A stretch of 64,000 nt of DNA from Diphasiastrum complanatum (Eukaryota; Streptophyta; Lycopodiopsida; Lycopodiales; Lycopodiaceae): positions 52,222,728-52,286,727 of the forward strand of contig CM055098.1 in the NCBI GenBank assembly GCA_029204225.1. Direction: 5' to 3'. The notes under the pieces are model-generated. The model did not search any database and had not been told where the DNA came from. It saw nothing but the letters and a program-made list of their open reading frames with translations. This document shows, one piece after another, positions 20,470 to 32,526 of the stretch; position 1 is the stretch's first letter, and every line of letters starts with the position of its first letter. The position numbers and the translations under genes were made by a program.

Positions 20470-22889
20470 AGGTTCATTTAAAATCATGTCAATAATATTT
20501 ACATATGGTATGTGTGTGCCACCTTTTTGAGGATATCATTAATTATACCTTTTTGAGTATAATTCTTGTAACGATAAAGATGTGTTAACATATATAAACA
20601 TAACAATTAGCAAAGGTAGACTAAACAATATATCATCCATTGATGATAACCTTTGACATTGGTGGGATAACTATGAAGGTAGGGTTAACTCAAACATTCG
20701 TGGTATTCCAAGGGTAGAGTGTCACCATAGTATCCATATGAGGCATCTTAAAGGGAAAAAGTTGCTATGAGGCCATAGTCACCATACGAGGTCTTCGATC
20801 ACTATAGTTCCAAAAATGCTTTGTTGACAGCTATATGTGCTATAGGGTGTAGCAAAGGCCCATCGTTTGGCATCAAATTTCATTTTGTTCAAGTGTAAAT
20901 AGATTAATGTGATTTGAGAATTTCATGAATTAATAGTTAAAGGTAAAACTTAACTTTTACCTATATAGGTAAGAGAATGGTCAATGTATTCTCATATTCT
21001 TAGGGTATTATGTAACTATGGTTAGCATATAGCGTATTGTGTAACCACACTTCAAACTTATTTAGAGAGTTGTCCACTGAAATGCCTTTGATGCTATATG
21101 TTAAGAGCTCGTAGGCCGAAAGACCACTCCCAAGGCCAATAGTGGCCTGTTTTTTCCCACCCAGGCCGGGGTCTTGGTCTCTTAGTGGAACTACAGTCTT
21201 CCAGTATCTGCCCAATTAGCCTATTGGGTAAGTGCCAGCCTGCCAGGGTCTTTGACACCCTGGGCCTTGAGCCTTAGAAAGGGTCTGACCTATGTACAAG
21301 CCCAACAATGGTATTTACTATTTATACCATGAAGCTGCAAACAATATCTTGAAGTAAGCAACAGCCTGCAGTAGTGTTCAATGTTGATCTTTGAAGTTTA
21401 TAACCTTTACAGAGGACTCAGGAGTCAAGGACTCTGTAGTCTGGAGGCTGCTGTTGTATAAGGGATATGGATGATGGAAGTTTTCCTTACACGTCAAACA
21501 CAGGGAGCCTGTTTTCCAGTCCCACGAAAAGCTAACTTCTTCTGGGCTTCACTGTTTGTAATTTCATCCTTTCAGTAAGGTAGAGAATTGAAATGATTCG
21601 AATTTCGAAATGAGACAGGATTTTTCTCAAAATATATAAAACCGGATTCAAACTTTCAGAGGCCAGAGAACAGAGCCCAGACCCTTATGATTGATGCTAT
21701 AGCGGAGCTCCGCGTTTGTGCAATGTGCAGTGTAGGCTATGTGTACTTTGCAGAAGAAGCCATTGGGCGTCATGATTCATGAATTATGCATGGGCAGTCA
21801 CCAGTGCGTTCAATGTTCCCGACTGAAAACTCTCAAGGATCTAGATTCCCAATTTCCACCTTCTTAAGTTATACTTGGAAGAGGTACTTGGAGGTCACTG
21901 CTCAGTGCTCATTTTAGATGAAATTGTAAGTTGGAACATAATCATTCGCTAACGACTGGGTAAAAAACCTGCACAGCTCGCACGAACTTTGAAGTCTTTG
22001 CGAACTTTCTCGTAACAGCTTTCTGTGCTGGGCACTGGGCAGGATATGGATCTTAGCCTCTCGAGACTCAGCGCTATTTTAGAACTGGGTTTATCAGATT
22101 TGTTCATTATCTCCAAGTGGCAAGTCCCCACGATCTCACAAATCAGAGTTTCCAGAACAAAACAGCAGGCTGCAGCACAGAACCCATCTGGCAATCGCCC
22201 TCACACTGCAGTGCTCTATGCAGCTACAGTGGAGCTGAGTCTAGTTACAGAAATCCAAGAAATTACGTACAAAACATGGCCAAGACTGGCAAGACACCAT
22301 ACCCTGACTGCAGACTGCAGCTGAATAACGGGTACCACTGTGACTGTTGTGGATAGCAGCAGTAATATGGCCAGGAAACTGCAGGCCTGTGGGGTTGGGG
22401 GTGGGGTTAAGGAGGGGTGCTGTTTGTGCTTCCTCTAGGCCAGACACAGGAACATAGAATAAGGGCCTTTCCTAACCATGACGTGGGGGCTGTACTCCCA
22501 AAATCTAAACTGACCTCCAACTCCAAGAGTCCAAATTTCAAGACATCCATAGAATGCCCAGCAGTGTGGGCAGTGGGGAGGGAGAACATGGGCCCAATAT
22601 CTAAGCCCTTTTGTGCTGCATATTTGGGGAGCTAACAATATACCCATATGAAACATATAATTGTAAAATAAGATCAAAGAACATATCGTTGTCGATGTTG
22701 CATAACCAACGACATTAGTGTAGCTTTCTAGTGACCCCATTTGGTCAAGAAATTGTGGTACTTGAGAGTCACTACTAAAAGGAATAAATGTCGTGGCATC
22801 TACACACTACACAGCTATCACATTGTTCAACATGAATCATATGGGCCATTAACCAATACATATGCGAGCTTTATATGACATAATGGTGG

Positions 22890-23315
22890 AATAAAATCAT
22901 GAGACTTTTTTGTACTTCATATCTATTGTGTTGCTAGGGATATCAATACATAAGATATTGTGCATGACATCAAAAGTACAAATGACCATAGACAATAGAA
23001 CTTACTTCTAAGCACCTTGAACTGCATATTTTATTTTTGTGCATACATTTCATTGTTGTACATATATATAACGCATGACATTATATTGCAATTCAAATAC
23101 TTCGAAAAAATAGTAAACTTCAAGGTTTTATGTTTATTCATGTTATATACACAAATTTGTGTTCTTTTATTCTTGAACAGGGGTACTTTTACTGTTACAC
23201 TTTGCACAACATACAAAAGTTACAAGCGAGTGCTAGTGGTGCTTCTCTTTGATTGAGCTCCACAACATGTAGCATAAGAAACTATGTGTAAAAGTTTCTT
23301 GTCAAACGATCGCTC
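22890..23315 (+). repeat. Divergent direct repeat, copy 1
   Basis: Ordered blocks shared with 23975-24380 include 'tttttgtacttcat', 'agcaccttgaa', 'acatttcattgttgt', 'tatattgcaattcaaa', 'gggtttatgttt'-like and 'acaacatgtag..aagaaactat'. Divergence is substantial, with many small indels. It has no coding signal and may be an old nonautonomous element or duplicated spacer. Confidence 0.7.
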
Positions 23316-23974
23316 CTTTTTTAATATAAAATTCAAGCCACCACTTTTCTAAGCAATTACCCATCACATTTTTCAAAATCTATAAGAAAATGCGTATTAT
23401 ATATACTCCTTAAATGAGGGTTTATGTAGGAGTTACTTTTGGTACGCATGTTGCTATTGAAACTTGGATATTTCCAATATGAATGCAAGCTATGCACATA
23501 TTCTTCATCTATTAACCTGTTGTGTCGGCGCCTCAAAGGGTGTTGTGAGTTGAGGAGTTTCCCCAAGACACGCTTAAGTCTAACATTCATCCGTCATGAA
23601 CTCATTGAAAAGCCAACTTAGAATACGTAGCTAGCCTAACCATTCATACTTAGGAAAATGAATCCCAACCAACCCAAAAGCCACCTCAGATCCATCCCCA
23701 AAAGGTAACCAACGACAAAGACAAGTCACGCATGAATTCCCAAGGCATAGTGGTCACCAAACTGACCAAATGGCATGAGGCGGGCCACACATCGGTGACG
23801 TGGATGCCAGCGACGCAAAAATGTTGTAGTAAGGGGTCCTTCCACTTGGACCAATCCCAGAGGCGAAACTGAAATGGTAATCATCCCAAGGATCAACTTT
23901 ATTAAATCTGGAAGAGGTTACATTCATAATCTTTTGGTTTTAGCATTCAGTTACTTCTTGTTTTTTGATGTTGG

Positions 23975-24380
23975 AATAGCATTATGCACCATTTTTGTAC
24001 TTCATTTCTATTGGGTTGCAAGGATATGTGTACAAAAGATACTCTCCATGATGTCACAAGCATGAACGACCACATGCAATAGAATCTATAAGCACCTTGA
24101 AGAGAAAATTTTGTTTGCTGCAAACATTTCATTGTTGTGCAAACCAAATACATGTAAACCATGAAACTATATTGCAATTCAAAAATAATAGAAAGCCTTA
24201 GCTTTCAAGGGTTTATGTTTGTCCATTTAATGTGCATCATGTGTTTTGTTGCTGTTAGAAGCGGGAATTTTACTATCATATTTGGCACAACATAAAATTT
24301 ATAGCAAGTGCAAAAGGGACATTAATATAATTGGATTACACAACATGTAGAGCAAGAAACTATTTGTAAAAGCACAAAGC
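23975..24380 (+). repeat. Divergent direct repeat, copy 2
   Basis: The second copy, about 1.08 kb downstream in the same orientation, with the same block order. Homology may fade out further right, up to about 24620. Confidence 0.7.
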
Positions 24381-26067
24381 ACATCAATACAATCTAAGAA
24401 AGCGTTTCTAAAAGTTTATGTAATTTTTTTCTTAAACCAGCATAGAGATTATCACTACAACATACTAAATATTTTATAAACAAGTGTACAATGTTAGGGG
24501 GGGAACCTAGCATGGGAGCCAAGCCCCCAAGTATGCTGATGGAGGGCTTTTGAGCCATGGTAGAACTTTCGTTCTTAACCAACTTATCTCACTATCCTCG
24601 AATAAAAGTTTCTATTCAGACCATCACTTTTATATTGTTGTGAATTCTAACGAACACTTTTTTGAGCAACTACTCATAGCATTATTAACAATGCTTAATA
24701 AAAAAGTAGTTACATCTATACATACACTATTTTTTATTGACATTAGAGAAAATATGAGCTCGTAAAGGACCCTATAAGGAATGCTATGTAGGAGAGAAAA
24801 AAACAATAAAAAATTATCAAAACACCAATTTTGTAACTTCTTTATGCATCTGCCCACACAACTTATAATGCAAATAAATCTACCTTATTGACTAGTGCTT
24901 AACCACAATTAAATGTGACTCTTGAAACATCAAAATATTTCCCATACAGTATCTCGAAACAGTCCAAAATGAACAATCACATACTTGTAAAGGTGAAAAA
25001 ATTTAAACAAGTAGTAGCATTTTAAAAACATGGCTACCACCATCCCCAAAGATGAACATCTACTAGCGAAAAAAATAATGCTTCAATGTTGAGACCACTA
25101 TGAATGAAATTGGAAAATACTTGACATTACATTAGTTCAAGGTGCATGTGATTTTTCTAGCATCAATGGAGAAGCATATGCCACGATGTTTAAGTTGATA
25201 AAGGAAGCATTTGCACTACTGCAAAAAAGTTTTCAATCCCATGACTGTTTCATCTGAGAATAAAAAGAGACATGTTGAACCAAGGCATGCAAAAGATAGT
25301 GGGTTTCCATTTGATATAAATGAAGTATGTTGCTCAAAGGGAAAATCTTTACCTTATGAGGTGGTAGGGTGACATGTCAAGCATCTCAATTAGTTGGTGT
25401 CCCTTTGTATCGTGCTTTTTACAACGACCAATTTGGTGCATTGTAGCTCAAGTTGTGGCCATTTGAAATTTTGTTAGTTTTGTGAATAAAATTGCCAAAA
25501 AAACATACACGTTTTGATTGCATGTTTACCCTAATTTGATATACTATACTTGTGGAGATTTGTTGCATGGTGATTCTGTTGATGTCTCTAACCTGCATGA
25601 GGGATTTATAGTCATTTTGAGTGGTCATATGCATGTGCTCTGATGGCTGATTCACAAATCAGTGATAATGGTTGACGAAATTCGTAGAATTGAATTTTAT
25701 GTAAGAAAATCTTGTATTGACAATTTACAGTTTATGTCGTGTGCTTTGCATGTCAGATTGACATTATGGTAGTAAGACTAGGAATCATAATGTATATTGT
25801 TTTTTCGATTTCGATTGCCTATATACTGATTGTACTTTTTGTCAAATTTTTAAGTTATGTAAAAAAGAATTTATAAATTAAATTTCAAAAATTCAAACCT
25901 TTCAATTTTCTCAAGTTTTTGAATTATCTATGAAATGAACTAAGATCAAAGATTTGGCCATACTAGAGTCATTTTTAGTCAAAATTGGTCACAGTGTCTC
26001 ATTAAATGTTAAGAATAGACGTATTCATTAACTATGGTTAGTTATTTTTTGTTTTAGATAATTCAAG

Positions 26068-27551
26068 ATGGTTGAAGAAATCACAAATCCTACTATATCT
26101 TCATACATACAAATTTGCCAATAGTTGAGTATTATATCAATGATATGAATCATCGGAATAGTTTACAAAATCAACATATGGAGGTTCTATTGAACCAGGT
26201 GAAATTATTGTCTTCTCCGAATCTTGGATTCTAGTCTAAGACTTACTCAAGAGAGGAGGAGGAGAAAAATCAGAAAGTTGTGGAGGACTTACTTGTCGAG
26301 TGGAGCAGTTATTTCAATCTACACGGAGTTCCAGATGAGAAGAAGATCGAGAGTGTCATATTGTTTTTCCGCGACAAGGTGTCATCGTGGTGGCATGATC
26401 TGACAATGAAGCCCATGACCTAGGAAGCTTTTACAGATGTCTTTAAAAAAGCCTTCATGATTATGGATGACATCAATTATTACCATATATTCATGAACTG
26501 CAAGATGGGTAGTAAGAGCTTAGATTCTTATATCCAAAAATTTATGAATTTTCGGAATCAAGTTCTATCATTTGATCCTAATTTGGAACTTTGGCAATTT
26601 GTCCTATGATTTCATGCTGACTATCAGAACGAATGCAAAAGAAATGTGTTTCAAAACCTTGAAGATGCTTGTCGGATAGCGAAAGCTTATGATTCCATGG
26701 TGGTGGCATCCAAGAAGCTCAACAAATTCTGACCACTTTGAAGACCAAGAGGAAGAAGAAGCTAGGTCCAAACCAAGCTCCAAAATATTTTAGCGATTTG
26801 GATTAATTGGCATTGGACCCATCGAAGAAAAAGAAAGATAAAAAAAGTCTATGTCCTAGATCAAGGCTAAAAAGGTGAAATTGTATTTCATTTGCAACAA
26901 GTCTGGACATATAATGAAATTTTGTCCTAAAAAAAAAAAACCTTGCAGCACAGATGATCAAAATCCATGGTGGTAAAGGTAAAAATTTGGAAATTAACAT
27001 GTGTAATTATGAGTGTGAATGTTCTTTTAGCACTGCTTCTTTTTTTTGCCTAATGAATTGTTTTTTAATAGGCACAATTAAAGATCAAGAAGTTAGTATT
27101 TTATTAGATAGTGGTTCTACTCATAACTTTATTAATTCTTGTCTTGTGCAAAAACTTAGCCTAAAAATTGAAGCCAAAAATTATAGATACAAAGTTTATC
27201 TAGTTTTAGCAGCAGCGTTAAAGACATCTCTCATTGCTAATTCAAGATTTTAGAGAATTAGTTAATTTTCATGTTTTAGATCTAGCTTCTATATATTTAA
27301 TTTTTTGTCATAAATGGTTATTTACTAAATCGCCTTCTTTGATAATTGATTTTGAGAAACATGTTCTCACTTTCAAGGAGGGTGATAAATCATTCAATAG
27401 GAAGGTAGATCATCATTCTCAGTGCTGTAATAGGTCGTTCTTAGGCTTATTAAAGTCCTTGAAAGTCATTTTAGCCCAAGAATTTTGGCAAGTACTCATC
27501 ATAGAATACAATTGTAGTCAAGATTGTGTTCATTTTTGCTTGTTTTGGTGA
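26068..27551 (+). pseudogene. Ty3/gypsy gag and protease fragment
   Basis: The frame begins with MVEEITNPTISSYIQIC, related to the gag remnant at 2.7 kb. A retrotransposon-gag domain follows (FFRDKVSSWWHDLTMKP, SLDSYIQKFMNFRNQV) with stops near 26420 and 26608. The zinc knuckle near 26875-26930 has lost its first Cys (LYFICNKSGH..KFC). The aspartic protease has an intact-looking active site, LLDSGSTHNFI (about 27105), then a frameshift before DLASIYLIF. The pol part beyond protease is missing. Two frames cover 26954-27253 and 27234-27551. Relationship to the nested chromovirus is likely but not proved. Confidence 0.85.
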
Positions 27552-27949
27552 AATAGTTTTGATTAATTATTGCATAGTGACTCAACCTGATTTTATGGGG
27601 ATGATTTGAAGAGGCATTTATGTGCATTTTATTTATTTTGGTTTAGCTTAATAGGTGAATCCAAGTACCTTGTGAAGTCAAGATCAAGGAGGAGGCAATT
27701 CTACATCCAATTTTCATTCCAATTCAAGCTAGTTTTCATGTTTGTTGTTTCAAATAGATTTCAATCATTTCAAGATCAAGTAGGATCTTGTTGAGAGGTC
27801 AAGGTTTGAATCATCTTAAGTCCCTAAGTAGTGAGATAGTTAGATTTTCAATCATTTCTATTTTGCATCCATTTTTTGTGATCAAGCTCTTGATAAAAGA
27901 GAGGCTTCCATAAATGCATATCTCTTGTCATGCTTGAATATGGAAAACT
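27552..27949. other. Noncoding spacer
   Basis: No family signal was seen. It separates the gypsy gag-protease fragment (plus) from a copia gag fragment (minus). Confidence 0.5.
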
Positions 27950-28565
27950 TGACATCATGAGAGAGTCTTCATGTCAAGTTTGAATACTCTCCTCCTCTTC
28001 TTGGCCTAGGTTTGCTTGACTTTGAGCTTGCTTCCTCTTGAAGCACTCAGAGACATAATGCCCCATCTTGCTACAAAAGTAGCACTTGATCTTTGACTTT
28101 GCACCAAGTTATCAAAATCCACACTTAGTCCATTCAAAATCAACTAAACAAGTTCACATTCCTTAACGGAATCTCTTACATAAGCAAGCGCCTTGTTTAA
28201 GTCATTAACTCTCAAAACTTATGAATGACAGCTCTCTCTCTTGGCTTGAGCATTGAAGGATTTGGTTCTTCAAGGATAGCAACCTTGAAGTGTTCTTAGA
28301 TTCATACATTTTTTGAAGAGTTTCCCATGCCTCTTGAGCTGAGGTGCAAGCACCTATCAAGAAGCTCATTTTCTACATTTATTTTTATACAATGGAGAGC
28401 AATCTTGCACCTCTTTTTGTATCTGGTAGCTTCTTGAGCGTGAATGGGCTCATCCTCTTCACCACTCACAATTTCCATTAGATCTTGTAAGAAAAGAATA
28501 GACTCCATTCTTATCTTCCACATAGAGTAAGTAGAAGCATTCAATCCATCATTCTTGTTGTCTGT
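27950..28565 (-). pseudogene. Copia gag fragment
   Basis: On the minus strand the fragment starts near DGLNASTYSMWKIRMESILF (28550), equivalent to the Copia-A gag N-terminus (TTSNYSIWKMRMESILIL). It continues through RYKKRCKIALHCIKINV. After frameshifts and a deletion of much of the gag middle, an intact zinc knuckle CYFCSKMGHYVSEC is present at about 28045-28085. No protease or pol follows on the left. It is closer to Copia-A than to Copia-B in wording. Confidence 0.8.
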
Positions 28566-28599
28566 ATTTTGTCTTGATTGCTACTAGCATCAGACTACT

Positions 28600-29125
28600 A
28601 CATTACACTGTATGTGTATTTCGTTGATCTATATGTCAAGTATCATCCCAATAAGTATGGTCGCTCTATGTGAATCTAAGATTAGAGTGATTAAACATAT
28701 ACAACTAATCAGGGAATCACAAGAGTGGCAGATTAGCCACGACCTAAAATGTATCTGCTGACGTCATATCATCAGATCAGATATCTGTTTTCTGGGTACT
28801 TGCATGATCTTGCTGGTACTCTTTGGAGCGTGCAGGAAGGAGAAGGTTTTATTTTCGTCGTTGATTTCGTTTTGGTCGTTTGCCATCTCTTGAACTGGAC
28901 TGCAAAAGATTCTCGTTCGTGAATCTTTCGTGTTCGCGAACCGTTTGTCTTTGTCTGATTTGACTTTCGTGTTCGCGAACCATTCGTCTTCGTTTTCTTT
29001 GACTTTTGTGTTCGCGAAACTTTTCATGCTTCATGTCTCCAGATCTTCGAGTTCGCGAATGTCTTCATCGGGATGAGGGCTGAAAGCTAGCAAGGCTTTG
29101 TAATTGGAAATGTTTTGTTTCTTTA
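28600..29125 (-). repeat. Probable 3' LTR of a minus-strand copia, rich in GTTCGCGAA motifs
   Basis: It lies left of the copia C-terminal region, beyond a purine tract (GAGAGGGAGC on minus, 29126-29135). It contains four GTTCGCGAA motifs (about 28932, 28971, 29010, 29051) at roughly 40-bp spacing. The left boundary is uncertain. The minus-strand frame through these repeats encodes an iterated FANTKVK peptide that I regard as incidental. Confidence 0.5.
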
Positions 29126-30265
29126 GCTCCCTCTCAAAGCATGATAGCTTTACGATCCCGAGACTACTCCTTTGTCTCTCAAAGAGTCCTTTGTCTAGGG
29201 CTTTAGTGAGGATGTCAACAACCATGTCTCTCGTTCCAATGAAGGTGGTCTACAACATCTTCTTCTCAATTAGATCCCTGATCAAGTGGTACTTGATCAC
29301 AATGTGCTTTGTTTTGGAATGGAACACGGGATCCTTCGTCAGGTGTATTGCAGAGGTGTTGTCCATCTGCAAGACCAAGGGCTCATTCCTTGTTTCGCCC
29401 AATTCGTCCAGAAACTGTCTTAGCCAGATTATTTCATTGGCCATCTTTGCTGCTGCAACATATTCTACTTCGCAGGATGACTGGGCTACAACGATCTGCT
29501 TCTTGCTGACCCAGAGAACTGCTGCTCCTGATGCGATGGTGTATCCTCCCGAGACGCTTTTACAGTCGTCCTTGAGAGATGCCCAGCTAGCGTCGCTATA
29601 GGAAAGTATCCCGAAACTTGCACCATGATAATAACACAAGCCATAATCCCTCGTTAATTGAAGATATTGCAAAATTCGTTTTGCAATCTTCCAATGTGTC
29701 GAGCCTGGATTCGTGCAGAATTGGCTCATCCTGAATACTGCATAAGCAATATCAGGACGTGTATTGTCAACAAGGTACATCAGTGATCCTATCAGCTTCC
29801 TATAAGGTGTGAGCTACATCTGTTCTCTCTCTTCCTCAGTCTTTGGACAGTCATCATTCGTCAACACGGTCCCTACGAGCATTAGAGTGTTCGCTCCTTT
29901 GCAATTTAGCATCCCAACGTCCTCTAGGACCTTTTGGGTGTATCTGGACTGGTGAAGGTATAACTTACCTCCCTCGTAGTCCTTTCAATTTTGCAAGCCT
30001 AGGTAACACCTGGCTTCTCCCAGATCCACAATCTCGAAATGTTTTGAGATGTCTGCCTTTACTTCAACAATTAGCTGCTCACTCCTGCAAAGTATCAGAG
30101 TGTTGTCCACATACACAGCCACAATGATGATCTGCCCATCTGTAACTCTGACATATACATTGGAATCAGCCAACAGAGGCTTGAATCCTAATGATTTCAG
30201 GGCTTGATATTTCTTCTTGTACCATTGTCGGGCTGATTGTTTCAGATTAGGAATTATTCCTAGAT
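29126..30265 (-). pseudogene. Copia RT C-terminus, RNase H and C-terminal end
   Basis: Reading leftward from 30265: QSARQWYKKKYQ and SNVYVRVTDGQI. The RT catalytic box appears as VYVDN, with the second Asp replaced by Asn, so it would be inactive. Then come NTRPDIAYAVFRMSQF, THWKIAKRILQYL, SYSDASWASLKDD, SSCEVEYVAAAK, MDNTSAIHL and HSKTKHIVIKYH. A stop after EKKML (29250) is followed in another frame by VVDILTKALDKGLFE, the usual C-terminus. The upstream RT, integrase and gag are absent. The right end abuts gypsy RT at about 30266. Confidence 0.88.
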
Positions 30266-30267
30266 AG

Positions 30268-31389
30268 CTGCTCCTCTAACGGACCAGTTATGAAAAAACA
30301 ACATTGTGGTTCGATGGGATGTTGAAGCTCAACAACATTTTGGGAACTTGAAGGAGTCTATGGCCACGACTCTAGTCCTCAAATATGTTGACTCCCAGAA
30401 ACTGTTTGGCCTAGAGATGGATGCAAGTGGCATTGTCGTAGGTGTAGTGTTGAGCCAAGAAGGTAGACTAGTAGCCTTTGAGAGTAAAAAGGTGACACCA
30501 GCTCAACAGAGATATCCTACACACAAGCAAGAGCTGTGTGCGATTATACATGCGCTCAAGGTGTGGAGACACTATTTATATGGCGTCAAGTTTTATGTGT
30601 ACACTGATCATCATACTTTAAAGTATTTTTGCAGCCTGATTTGAAAGGCCGCCAAGCTCGGTGGATTGAGCTGATGTAGGAATTTCACTTGGAAATTCGC
30701 TTCCGAAGAGGGAAGGAAAATGTGGTCGCTGATGCACTATCTCATATAGTACATCAGATGAGGTTTACTGTGGTTGACAATGGTCTCATAGAGGAGATTA
30801 AGAAGGCTCAAGAAAAAGACTCGCATTGTTAGCATGTGTGGACTAATGTGCACAAGGTAGTCAACCAAACAGAAGAGTCAGTCGAGGCTGTCACTTTCGT
30901 AGAGACACACACCAGTACATATCTAACATACACCATGAAGGATGGTATGTTAATGGGAAATGGAAGAGTTTTCATGTCAGACGTGAGGATATTCGTCATA
31001 TGATAGTTCATGAATGCCATGATAGTCCTTGCGCAAGGGCACCCTGGTATTGACAATACTAGTGAGCTTTTAAGAAGGCATTGTTTTTGGCCATGATTGC
31101 AGCAAGATGTAAGAGAGTATGTCCAGCGTTGCATGGCTTGTCAAGCGAACAAGGCCCAGAGAGTAAGTCCTTAGGGCTTGCTATATCCACTTGAGATACC
31201 TACAGGAAGGTGGGAAAGCATCTCTATAGATTTTATTGTTGGGCTACCCAAGACCCAGAAGGGATTCAATTCTGTTATGGTAGTGGTAGATAGATTTTCC
31301 AAGATGTCTCATTTCATCGCAATGACCAAGAAGGTCATAGCTCTGCAAGTTGCTGAGTTGTTTATTGAGAATATTTTCAGGCTACACAA
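30268..31389 (+). pseudogene. Ty3/gypsy RNase H and integrase fragment
   Basis: It begins in the RT-RNase H connection (PLTDQL, RWDVEAQQHF). RNase H follows: LEMDASGIVVGVVLSQEG, THKQELCAIIHALKVWRHYLYG, YTDHHTLKYF. A frameshift near 30635 and a stop near 30677 precede ADALSHIV. The integrase zinc region is partly legible (ECHDSPCA..HPGI in two frames, then RCMACQANK). The core begins SISIDFIVGLPK and VVVDRFSKM. It breaks off at FRLHKL (31389), before the second catalytic Asp, exactly where a copia primer site begins. Several stops are present. Confidence 0.88.
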
Positions 31390-31401
31390 GCTCTGATACC
31401 A
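31390..31401 (-). other. Primer binding site next to the lone LTR
   Basis: On the minus strand this reads TGGTATCAGAGC, directly abutting the LTR at 31402. The first bases also fit the end of the gypsy codons (AAGCTC), so a short overlap at the deletion junction is likely. Confidence 0.8.
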
Positions 31402-32526
31402 TGTGAAAGATTTGGGATCAATTCAGATCCAAATCTACTAAAGATCTTTGGTTACAAAACAAGCTACTCCACCAATCTTGCCAATGTAGAAAAATCAGCA
31501 TCTACACAAAATAGAATGCAAAATCTAATAGAACTTGATCAAACATGAATCAAAACATAAAGTACTTTTGTTGTCCGTAAATTTATAACAAGCTACTATA
31601 TTTCACACGCGTAAACCTAAAAATAGAAAACATAGGTAATTCTTCACGTAGAATTGCAAGATATCACAAGTATAGTGCACCAATGGATAGTAGAACCCAG
31701 GAGAACCATGTATAAGCATGAAATGAGATAGAGAAGAGATAATATTAGAGCCAAGTTATGGCTCTATCATGATCTTGGCACGGCCGGTTACCAAAGGGCC
31801 TGAGGCCTAGTATTGGCAAGGGTCGATGAAGAGGAGGACATGTCCCAAGTTGGGACCGGTGCATCACAAGCAGTGATCTGGTGTGGCCGCCTGACAAGTT
31901 GTCAGAGATGCAGTGTGTCTTGACCATCGGGACCCTAGCCACCAGTGACGAGATGCTAGCCGGCAAGTACTCAAGGTGACCAAGAGGGTCACAGGTCTTT
32001 GGCGGGCACGGGGGTGGTACCATATGAGTCACTCAGTATTCACATGTCACAAGGGCCAGGCATGTCAACTAGACTGACAATCACAGGTGGATGCCATGTG
32101 CCAGTTGACGAGAATAGCAAGTAGAAGGACTCAAGGAGGGGGTGCGTATGGTTGGGAGGTTCATTCTATACACCGGCCTGGTAAGATTCACGAGCTTGGA
32201 GAGACTTGCTTGTGATAGATAAGATCAGCTTCTCCACAAGTTACATCCTTTTATAACAGGTCCAAACCCTATTTGGCCACTTGGCTTTCCCTCTAAAATG
32301 TAAACCCTACTATTTTTGGGTCTAGATTCAATGTACCCAACATCTAAATTTGAATCTACTCAAACTCGACTTCTAACTTTCCCACACTTTCAAAAAGTGT
32401 TTATTCAAATGGAATTTAGACTAATTAACTTTGAAAGGTCACACTCTAAGTCTAGTATAAAGTTGGCCTCAATTTGCCAAATATAGAAATGTAGCAAATA
32501 TGATTAAACTAGTTGAATCTTTCACA
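31402..32526 (-). repeat. Lone LTR of the Copia-B family, minus orientation, enlarged by an insert
   Basis: Terminal inverted repeats TGTGAAAGATT/AATCTTTCACA. The right-hand end shares wording with the LTR at 47159-47756 (GTTGGCCTCAA, AAACTAGTTGAAT). Its 1,125 bp exceeds the 598-653 bp of relatives because of GC-richer material in the middle. The flank on the right is plus-strand copia gag of the same family, so this minus-strand element landed in a relative and its body was later deleted. Confidence 0.75.
31745..32215. other. GC-richer insert inside the LTR
   Basis: This block contrasts strongly with the AT-rich LTR on both sides and has no counterpart in the related LTRs at 9053 or 47159. 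It has no coding signature I recognise. Boundaries are approximate, judged from composition. Confidence 0.5.

Larger units (their letters stand above)
19931..26067. other. Six-kilobase noncoding stretch
   Basis: I found no frame with family motifs on either strand. Short open frames (for example near 22.0-22.7 kb) have no recognisable domain and conflict across frames. The stretch contains a T12G10 homopolymer junction and one divergent direct repeat pair, listed separately. The last part (25.6-26.07 kb) lies upstream of a gypsy gag remnant and may be its leader or LTR, but no LTR end can be defined. Confidence 0.5.

Noticed and set aside
22025-22740. Cluster of overlapping open frames on both strands
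   Set aside because: Composition and overlap look random; no recognisable domain, splice pattern or neighbour supports a gene.
23031-23256. Opposed open frames within the divergent direct repeat
   Set aside because: The frame is not maintained in the second repeat copy at 23975-24380, which argues against coding.
29104-29601. 165-codon plus-strand frame
   Set aside because: It lies antisense to copia RNase H on the minus strand, where catalytic motifs are visible.
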